DNA from: CAYFJO01 sp964343305
GTDB taxonomy: Bacteria; Planctomycetota; Planctomycetia; Pirellulales; Pirellulaceae
Direction of reading: 5' to 3'
NCBI GenBank assembly: GCA_964343305.1
Contig: CAYFJO010000236.1
Span: 1 to 16,160 of the forward strand
Length of the DNA stretch: 16,160 nucleotides
The notes beneath the pieces were generated by a model. That model worked only from the letters and a program-made list of their open reading frames with translations. It had not been told where the DNA came from and made no database searches. Position numbers and translations under genes: made by a program. Below are positions 5,804 through 11,813 of the stretch, piece by piece; within the stretch, counting starts at the first letter, position 1, and every line of letters starts with the position of its first letter.

Positions 5804-8608
5804 ATGGAAGCTCTCGTTCATCAGCACTCCCAACCTGACAAAAAGATTGCGCTGTTCCGTTCACTGTTTCGAGGTCGGGATGATGTTTATCCGCGGCGGT
5901 TTGAGAGCCGGACAACCGGCAAAACGGGTTACGCGCCCGCATGTGCGAACGAGTGGGTGAGAGGTATTTGTGAGAAACCGCGGATCAAATGCGCTGCATG
6001 TCAGCATCGGCGGTTCTTGCCGGTTACGGACGACGTGATTCACCGGCATCTTGTCGGGAAGGACGAGCGCGGCGGCGATTTCGTCGCGGGTGTGTATCCG
6101 ATGCTGTTGGACGAAACTTGTTTTTTCCTGGCGATCGATCTCGACAAAACTGGCTGGCACGACGACGCTGCTGCGGTGTTGGAAACGTGCCGGCGACTAG
6201 ATGTGCCTGCCGCGCTGGAACGATCACGATCAGGCAACGGCGGACATGCTTGGATCTTCTTCGAGACGGCAATTCCCGCGTCCCTCGCGCGGCGGTTGGT
6301 TTCGCACATCTTGACCGAAACGATGGAGCGGCGGCCGGATATCGGACTCGACTCGTATGATCGCTTCTTTCCCAATCAGGACACGTTGCCGCATGGCGGA
6401 TTCGGAAATCTGATCGCGTTGCCGTTGCAGAAAAAGCCACGCGACGCGGGGAACAGCGTTTTCATTGACGATTCATTCCATCCGTATGCTGATCAATGGG
6501 CGTTTCTCTCTTTGGTCGAGCGCATGCCGCTGGCAAACATCGAGGAAGTTGTTCGCCGTGCTAGTCAGCGCGGACGCATCATCGGTGTTCGCATGGCACC
6601 CGAAGGTGACGATGAGCCGTGGACGCTACCGCCGTCTCGCCGGCCGGCTGAACCTTGCATTTCTGGGAACCTGCCGACACGGTTGGAACTGACGCTTGGC
6701 GATCAGATTTACTTGCCGCAGGAAGATCTACCGCCGGCACTGCGTAACCGGTTGATGCGACTGACTGCGTTTCAGAATCCGGAGTTTTACAAAGCTCAAG
6801 CGATGCGGCTGCCAACGTGGGGCAAACCGCGGATTATTTGTCGTGCCGAGCAGCACTCGCGACACCTCGCACTACCGCGCGGCTGTTTTGAGGAAGTTCA
6901 ATCGCTGCTGCACGACCTAAAAATTGAGGTCGGCATCCGAGACGAACGTGTCTACGGCGAACCGATCGACGTGTCTTTCCAAGGCGAACTGCGGCCTGAG
7001 CAGAAGATGGCCGCCCGAAAGCTGCTCGCCCATGACACCGGAGTGCTGGCGGCAACGACGGCGTTCGGCAAAACGGTCGTCGCGGCGTGGATGATCGCTC
7101 GGCGGGGTGCGGGCACACTGGTCCTCGTGCATCGACGGCAGTTGCTCGATCAATGGGTCGAGCGACTGTCTGAATTCCTCGGAGTTTCAACGAAAGACAT
7201 CGGCCGAATTGGCGGTGGACGAAAGAAGCCGACGGGACGACTGGATGTGGCGATCATTCAGAGCCTGGTGCGCAAGGGTGTCGTGAAGGACTGCGTCGCC
7301 GATTACGGTCACGTGATTGCCGACGAGTGTCATCATCTGTCAGCACACAGTTTCGAACTCGTCGCGCGGCGTGCCAAGGCGCGCTATGTACTCGGCCTGT
7401 CGGCGACCGTGACCCGCAAAGACGGACATCACCCGATCATCTTCATGCAATGCGGACCAGTGCGGCATCGCGTCGATGCAAAGGCCGAAGCAATCGCCCG
7501 CCCTTTTCATCACTCGGTCATTGTGCGGCCGACCGGATTTCGTCCCGTGTCGGCGGCCGATCCCGATCAACGAGTGCAGTTTCAAGATCTCTATCGCGAA
7601 CTTGTTGCGGACAACGACCGCAATCAGATGATCTGTAATGACGTTCTTCAGAGTATCCGCGAGGGCCGATCGCCGCTCGTGTTGACCGAACGCCGCGAAC
7701 ATCTTGACCGACTCGCCGCACAACTGAAGCCCGTTGTTCAGTACGTCGTCGTCCTTCAAGGCGGCACGAGCATCACCGAATCTCGGGCGATCTCGGATCG
7801 CCTTGCCACGATCGCCCCCGACCAGCAGCGTGTCCTGCTGGCGACCGGCCGATTTATTGGCGAAGGCTTCGACGACCCGCGCCTGGACACGCTGCTGCTG
7901 ACACTTCCCGTTTCGTGGCACGGCACGATCGCCCAATACGTCGGCCGCTTGCACCGGCTGCACGAAGGCAAAACAGAAGTCCGCGTCTATGATTATGCGG
8001 ACTTACACGTCCCGATGCTGGCCCGCATGTTCGACCGTCGCTGCGCGGGTTACGAAGCGGTCGGCTACACCGTTTTGCTTCCCGGCAGCGCGGTCCCCGG
8101 CTGGCCGGCGGAAGTGCCGCTGCCCGTCGATCCGCAATGGAAAACGGACTACGCCGCCACTGTCCGGCGGCTCGTCCGCGATGGCGTCGATGCTCCACTA
8201 GCCAAACTATTTGCCAACGTCGCACGAAAGTTCGACTCCGACGCCCAGGGAATTGCGCGAGCACGAAGTGCAACCGAGGCATTTCTATACCGCCGACTAC
8301 AGTCTCTTCCGGAAACATCCGGCCACTTTCAGTTGAACGCCGAACTACCAATCCCATTCGACGGCCGAGGCAACATGGAAGCAGACCTGCTTTGCTCCAA
8401 CGCCCGCCTGGTCATCGAAATCGACGGCGGCCAACATCTGTCCAACCCCGAGGCCTACCGCCGCGACCGCCGCAAAGACGCGCTGCTGCAGGAACATGGA
8501 TATTTTGTTTTACGTTTTCTCGCCGAAGATGTCGGCAAACAACTCGACAGCGTGCTGGACGCAATCCACAGAGTGCTCGCGTCGCGTGATAGGGATCTGC
8601 CCGTTTAG
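5804..8608 (+). CDS. TOTE-type primase-helicase-nuclease fusion (AEP + SF2 helicase + DUF559)
   Basis: This is a 934-residue three-enzyme fusion. (1) Residues ~15-250 are an archaeo-eukaryotic primase-like domain of the TOTE conflict-system type: a Cys cluster (C47, C56, C63, C66), acidic metal-binding AIDLDK (D112, D114), RSRSGNGGHAW (H148), and GNLIALPLQ (201-209). (2) Residues ~390-740 are an SF2 helicase closest to the XPB/COG1061 type: Walker A TTAFGKT (K423), Walker B DECHH (D507-H511), motif III GLSAT (531-535), and motif VI QYVGRLHR (711-718). (3) Residues ~818-925 are a DUF559/Vsr-like nuclease of the PD-(D/E)XK fold: TEAFLYRRL, EADLL (D861), VIEIDGGQH (E872, D874), RRDRRKD and FVLRF. 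All key residues appear intact. The start is ATG 5804 with GAAGGA 4 nt upstream, directly after the TGA of the decayed gene, so coupled translation is possible. The predicted role, from family knowledge, is nucleic-acid-targeting defence against mobile elements; the activity is inferred. Confidence 0.9.
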   Translation: MEALVHQHSQPDKKIALFRSLFRGRDDVYPRRFESRTTGKTGYAPACANEWVRGICEKPRIKCAACQHRRFLPVTDDVIHRHLVGKDERGGDFVAGVYPMLLDETCFFLAIDLDKTGWHDDAAAVLETCRRLDVPAALERSRSGNGGHAWIFFETAIPASLARRLVSHILTETMERRPDIGLDSYDRFFPNQDTLPHGGFGNLIALPLQKKPRDAGNSVFIDDSFHPYADQWAFLSLVERMPLANIEEVVRRASQRGRIIGVRMAPEGDDEPWTLPPSRRPAEPCISGNLPTRLELTLGDQIYLPQEDLPPALRNRLMRLTAFQNPEFYKAQAMRLPTWGKPRIICRAEQHSRHLALPRGCFEEVQSLLHDLKIEVGIRDERVYGEPIDVSFQGELRPEQKMAARKLLAHDTGVLAATTAFGKTVVAAWMIARRGAGTLVLVHRRQLLDQWVERLSEFLGVSTKDIGRIGGGRKKPTGRLDVAIIQSLVRKGVVKDCVADYGHVIADECHHLSAHSFELVARRAKARYVLGLSATVTRKDGHHPIIFMQCGPVRHRVDAKAEAIARPFHHSVIVRPTGFRPVSAADPDQRVQFQDLYRELVADNDRNQMICNDVLQSIREGRSPLVLTERREHLDRLAAQLKPVVQYVVVLQGGTSITESRAISDRLATIAPDQQRVLLATGRFIGEGFDDPRLDTLLLTLPVSWHGTIAQYVGRLHRLHEGKTEVRVYDYADLHVPMLARMFDRRCAGYEAVGYTVLLPGSAVPGWPAEVPLPVDPQWKTDYAATVRRLVRDGVDAPLAKLFANVARKFDSDAQGIARARSATEAFLYRRLQSLPETSGHFQLNAELPIPFDGRGNMEADLLCSNARLVIEIDGGQHLSNPEAYRRDRRKDALLQEHGYFVLRFLAEDVGKQLDSVLDAIHRVLASRDRDLPV

Positions 8609-8637
8609 AAGTTTATTGCGGATCGAAAGTTGTAGTG

Positions 8638-8697
8638 CCCCAACAAATTAAAAGGTCAACGAATGCCGATATTCGTTGATTCCTAAATTCGTTGGGA
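8638..8697. repeat. Long imperfect palindrome at the helicase 3' end
   Basis: The inner stem TCAACGAAT (8656-8664) / ATTCGTTGA (8671-8679) is a perfect 9-bp repeat around the loop GCCGAT. The outer stem CCCAACAAATT (8639-8649) / AATTCGTTGGG (8686-8696) pairs with one A:C mismatch, and AGG/CCT between them can also pair. The whole forms one nearly continuous hairpin of about 58 nt. It lies 30 nt after the helicase stop, in the space where the helicase and the minus-strand coiled-coil gene B converge. It may act as a bidirectional terminator without a T-run, or be the end of a former mobile element. Confidence 0.75.
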
Positions 8698-8718
8698 ATC
8701 CCATTCCGTCCGCGCATG

Positions 8719-8740
8719 AAAAAAGACGCATCCGTGCGCC
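8719..8740 (-). terminator. Intrinsic terminator of the copy B coiled-coil gene
   Basis: The minus strand reads GGCGCA-CGGA-TGCGTC followed by TTTTTT: a 6-bp stem with one G:T pair and a 4-nt loop, 35 nt beyond the stop codon. It is identical in sequence and placing to the terminator at 4567-4588. Confidence 0.8.
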
Positions 8741-8775
8741 ATCTTCAAATCCATGACCTGATTGTCGCCAAGCGA

Positions 8776-9171
8776 TTACTCGGCGGCTGGTTTCGCAGGT
8801 TTCTTTTGTCGATCCTTTCGTTTTTGCTCAGCCTCGGCCCGCTTCTTGTTGACTTCGGCAATTTGCTCAGGCGAGAGAACGGCGTCCACTTCTTTGTCGC
8901 GTTGCTCTTCCAGCGCAGCGATCTGTTTTTGCAGTTCTTCGAGTTGCGTTTTGTACTTGCCTTGAATTGCGTAAACCTCTTCGCGCTGTTTTGCACTCAC
9001 TACGGCCGAGAAATACGCGGGCAGTCGGCCACGAGGTTTCTTGGCCACCTTCTTTTCCGGGGCCGGCTTCACCTCGTCTTGACCATTCACTTGTCCGTCG
9101 TTGGCGAACATCGTCAGTGCAAAAGCAACCGTCAACGCCGCGACACTCCTCTGAAACAGTCGTTGTTTCAT
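8776..9171 (-). CDS. Small exported Lys/Glu-rich coiled-coil protein, paralogue B
   Basis: This 131-residue paralogue of the protein at 4623-5018 has the same length and plan. Residues 1 to ~30 are a signal peptide (MKQRLFQRSVAALTVAFALT and onward). A linker KKVAKKPRGRLPAYFSAVV is shared exactly with copy A, followed by the shared helix core TQLEELQKQIAALEEQRDKE, then LSPEQ and a Lys-rich C-terminus ending PAKPAAE. Differences cluster in the first residues after the signal peptide (DGQVNGQDEVKPAPE) and near the C-terminus. The start is ATG 9171 with AAGGAG 7 nt upstream; the in-frame ATG at 9177 is too close to that site. The helix could mediate oligomerisation or bind unfolded envelope proteins, as in LTxxQ-motif proteins, but no function is demonstrated. 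It is divergently transcribed from the uncharacterised gene at 9396. Confidence 0.8.
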   Translation of the reverse strand: MKQRLFQRSVAALTVAFALTMFANDGQVNGQDEVKPAPEKKVAKKPRGRLPAYFSAVVSAKQREEVYAIQGKYKTQLEELQKQIAALEEQRDKEVDAVLSPEQIAEVNKKRAEAEQKRKDRQKKPAKPAAE

Positions 9172-9206
9172 CTCCATTCTCCTTGTTTGAAAAAATGCGA
9201 GCGATT

Positions 9207-9225
9207 TGGGGGAGACCCACCCCCA
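9207..9225 (-). promoter_or_regulatory. 5' UTR hairpin of coiled-coil gene B
   Basis: On the minus strand GGGGG (9224-9220) pairs with CCCCC (9212-9208) around a 7-nt loop, extended by a T:A pair, 36 nt upstream of the start codon. It corresponds in place to the hairpin at 5051-5066, with a different loop. Confidence 0.55.
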
Positions 9226-9237
9226 GTTGAAGCTGTC

Positions 9238-9266
9238 AAATTAACACCTGTACACGTAGTGATCAA
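9238..9266 (-). promoter_or_regulatory. Predicted promoter of coiled-coil gene B
   Basis: On the minus strand, TTGATC (9266-9261), a 17-nt spacer with ACGTGTACAGG, and TAATTT (9243-9238) match the arrangement at 5081-5109. Both boxes and the spacer length are conserved while nearby bases have diverged. Confidence 0.5.
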
Positions 9267-9395
9267 GCTAGCGTTGCCCCATTTTTAAAAAAAATCTCAG
9301 TGCATTTTGGAGCCGATTCAAGGGGTATTTGCAGATAAATCCGTACAATGGCAGACCAATCGACGGATTTTAATCGTGAACTGAGAAGGAGAGAC

Positions 9396-10580
9396 ATGAG
9401 CGAGTACCAGTACTATGAATTTCGCGCCATCGACCAATCGTTGAATGTCCAGCAGATGGACCAGCTACGTGACATCTCGACGCGGGCGGAGATCACGCCG
9501 ACCAGTTTCGTCAACGAATACCAGTGGGGCGACTTGAAGGCCGATCCGCTCGACTTCATGAAGAAATATTTCGACGCGCATCTTTATTTCGCCAACTGGG
9601 GTACGCGGATCCTGATGCTGCGGATTCCGCGCGACTTGATCGATGTCGATGCCGCACGATGGTATTGCAACGACGAAACTCTGTCGGCCCATGTGCATCG
9701 CAAACACGTGATTGTTCGGTTTGTGTCGCAAGATGAAGGTGGCGACTTCTACGATTGGGAGTATGAAGACACGTGGCTCTCGTCTTTGATTCCGTTGCGC
9801 GACGAGTTGATGCGCGGCGACTTTCGTTGTTTGTACTTGGGCTGGCTTGCCGGCGTTTGGGAAGACGACGACAACGTCGAGCCACCAATTCCACCTGGAC
9901 TGTCAAAACGTAGTGGCTCGCTCGAATCATTGACCGATTATCTTCAGATCGACGATCACTTGCTCGACGCCGCCATCAAGCCCGATACCGGATCGCCACC
10001 AATTGGTCCCACGCGCGACGAGATGAAAAATTGGGCAACGAAAATTCCCGTCAAACAGATGAACGAATGGATTACTCGACTTCTCGCCGACGAAGAATCG
10101 CCAACACTTATCGCCAGCCGCATCCGACACGAGTTTCGCACGGACTGGAACAAATCAAATCAAACCGCGCCACCGAAACCTTCACAAAAGACCCGCACCG
10201 CAGCTGAGCTATATCACATCCGTGAAGAGTTAGCCGAAGAAGCCCGCCGCCTCGAAGAGCAACGCAAAGCGAAAGAAAAGGAAAAGCAAAATAAGAAAGC
10301 CGCAGCCGAGCGAAAAAAATACTTGCAGCAACTTGAAGCCAAGGAAACTCAAGTCTGGCAAGAAGTCGAAACGTTACTCGCCACCACCAACCAGCAAAAC
10401 TACGACCGCGCCGTCGGGTGGCTGAAAGACCTGCGCGACCTCGCCATGATGTCCTCATCCGTCGATCAATGGACAGCACAAATCACCGACTTTCGCGCAC
10501 GTTACTACCGAAAATCTAGTCTAATGAAACGATTCGATAAGGCGGACTTTCCATCACAACCAGAGAACAAATCGCAATGA
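9396..10580 (+). CDS. Uncharacterised protein with conserved N-terminal domain and C-terminal coiled coil
   Basis: This 394-residue soluble protein has no signal peptide and no known catalytic motif that I can see. The N-terminal ~158 residues form a conserved block (YQYYEFRAID, ITPTSFVNEY, WGDLKADPLDF, YFDAHLYFANWGTRILMLR, IPRDLIDVD, GDFYDWEYEDTWLSSLIPLR, FRCLYLGWLAGVW). From memory it resembles a family of uncharacterised proteins found in several bacterial phyla; I cannot name a domain. The middle (~160-265) is mixed, with PPIPPGL and a helical part. Residues ~268-328 are a strongly charged coiled coil (EELAEEARRLEEQRKAKEKE), and a short C-terminal region follows. I chose ATG 9396 because AAGGAG lies 4 nt upstream and the decayed copy aligns from here; the frame is open from 9348. 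It is adjacent to the divergent coiled-coil gene and downstream of the helicase, so a role in the same system is possible but unproven. Confidence 0.8.
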   Translation: MSEYQYYEFRAIDQSLNVQQMDQLRDISTRAEITPTSFVNEYQWGDLKADPLDFMKKYFDAHLYFANWGTRILMLRIPRDLIDVDAARWYCNDETLSAHVHRKHVIVRFVSQDEGGDFYDWEYEDTWLSSLIPLRDELMRGDFRCLYLGWLAGVWEDDDNVEPPIPPGLSKRSGSLESLTDYLQIDDHLLDAAIKPDTGSPPIGPTRDEMKNWATKIPVKQMNEWITRLLADEESPTLIASRIRHEFRTDWNKSNQTAPPKPSQKTRTAAELYHIREELAEEARRLEEQRKAKEKEKQNKKAAAERKKYLQQLEAKETQVWQEVETLLATTNQQNYDRAVGWLKDLRDLAMMSSSVDQWTAQITDFRARYYRKSSLMKRFDKADFPSQPENKSQ

Positions 10581-10672
10581 TCGTCAGCGAAACATCCGGC
10601 CACGTCCACTTGGATGGGATATTACCACTTTTCACTGAGGCATGCGTTGTCTGAATTCTGCCAGGCATCGAG

Positions 10673-11530
10673 TCAGTAAAGCAACATCGAAAGGCGGCGG
10701 CGAAAATCGCGTACAAGTTCTTCATCCGAGACGACGCGAAAAAGGTCGACCATCATTTGTCGTGCTTGCTCGCCCGCGCCTTGCTTGTCGCACTCAATCG
10801 TCTTTAGGCAGATCTCAAACGCTTCCTGATACGACTGACTGGCTGCAAGAGCCTCGGCAAGTTTTAGTTGCGCCTGGTAGTCATTCGGATCGGCCTCGGC
10901 GCTGGAACGTACCGCTTCAATGTCAACGTTACCAAGTTCACCAAGCTTGAGTGATGCTTTGACAGCCTCGGCTTCGGGTTCGAGAAAGCCGCGCTTTTCC
11001 AGCCGGGCGATAATTTCGTGCGCTTCCTCATTCTTGCTTTGGGCGACGAGCACGCGGGCCAGTCCGATTGTCGGTTCGGATTGGTTCGGGAGTTTTTCGG
11101 CGATGGCACGATACTTGGTTTCGGCCGCCGCCGGATCCGTTTCTTCCAAGCGTTGGGCGGCATTGGCTTCGGACGTCAACAGCAGCCGGTCGATCCACTC
11201 GCGGAGTTGATCGGGTGGCAACGCGCCGTTGAAAAAGTCGACAACGTCTCCGTCGCACACTCCGAAAACGGCCGGAATGCTGGAGACTTGAAACTCCGCG
11301 GCGGCCTTGGGCACGTAGTCGGTGTTGGCTTTGACCAATACGAACTTGCCGTCGTACTCCTTGGCGGCCTCTTCGAGAATGGGTGCCAACATTCGGCACG
11401 GACCACACCACTCTGCCCAAAAGTCCACGACTACGGGCGTTTCTTTCGATCGCTCGAAGACGGCCTCTTCAAAACTGGCATCGTCCGTTTCGACAATCCA
11501 CGGAGATGGCGTGTCAGATGTCTCGCTCAT
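10673..11530 (-). CDS. cnoX: Thioredoxin-TPR protein, CnoX/YbbN-like
   Basis: This 285-residue cytoplasmic protein has two parts. Residues ~10-118 are a thioredoxin fold with an intact active site WCGPC (W41-C45) and the cis-proline loop SSIPAVF (P86). Residues ~120-285 are helical TPR-like repeats (AAETKYRAIAEK, SEPTIGLARVLV, NDYQAQLKLAEALAASQSYQEAFEI). This is the layout of CnoX (YbbN), a chaperedoxin that protects substrates from overoxidation and hands them to folding chaperones. E. coli CnoX lacks the CxxC redox pair, whereas this protein keeps it and so may also be an active thiol reductase. The start is the ATG at 11530 (MSETSDTPSPW); no clear ribosome site is visible. It is convergent with the uncharacterised gene at 9396-10580, with a 92-nt spacer in which I see no strong terminator. 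Confidence 0.88.
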   Translation of the reverse strand: MSETSDTPSPWIVETDDASFEEAVFERSKETPVVVDFWAEWCGPCRMLAPILEEAAKEYDGKFVLVKANTDYVPKAAAEFQVSSIPAVFGVCDGDVVDFFNGALPPDQLREWIDRLLLTSEANAAQRLEETDPAAAETKYRAIAEKLPNQSEPTIGLARVLVAQSKNEEAHEIIARLEKRGFLEPEAEAVKASLKLGELGNVDIEAVRSSAEADPNDYQAQLKLAEALAASQSYQEAFEICLKTIECDKQGAGEQARQMMVDLFRVVSDEELVRDFRRRLSMLLY

Positions 11531-11613
11531 GCGGTTAGTCTAGCTGAAACATTTGTGTTGCCCAACCGTTCTGAGATTCCGCCACGGATGAGCGCGGCAG
11601 AGCCGCAACCAAA

Positions 11614-11665
11614 TTGTAGGACAGGATTCCTTTCCGTCTCGACGGATTGGCAATCCGTCGTACAA
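11614..11665. repeat. REP-like inverted repeat
   Basis: The core is GACGGATTG-G-CAATCCGTC (11641-11659), a perfect 9-bp inverted repeat. The flanks extend the symmetry imperfectly: TTGTAGGACAGGATT at 11614 mirrors AATCCGTCGTACAA ending at 11665. It lies in the 283-nt spacer between the divergent thioredoxin and symporter genes. No T-run follows. The rest of the spacer shows nothing I can call. Confidence 0.6.
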
Positions 11666-11813
11666 AATTGCGAGCAGAAATACAAAAATACACAGACGAG
11701 TAGAACGAGACTTTGAAAGCGGGGCGTATTGTTGCGACGGCTCTGACAAAACTCTATAAAGAACGCACGCAACTCCCACCCTTTTTCACTTTCCCCTTTC
11801 TGGATCCAGGCAA

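Larger units (their letters stand above)
8712..9870. repeat. Segmental duplication, right copy (B)
   Basis: This is the intact counterpart of 4560-5690 in the same orientation. It holds the terminator, coiled-coil gene B, UTR hairpin, promoter and the first ~158 codons of the plus-strand gene. That gene continues here to full length, to 10580, so the duplication boundary falls inside the gene on this side. Confidence 0.85.

Noticed and set aside
9321..9349. Promoter for the 9396 gene with TACAAT as -10
   Set aside because: TACAAT at 9344-9349 has no acceptable -35 box at 16-18 nt spacing; the nearby TTGCAG is only 9 nt away.
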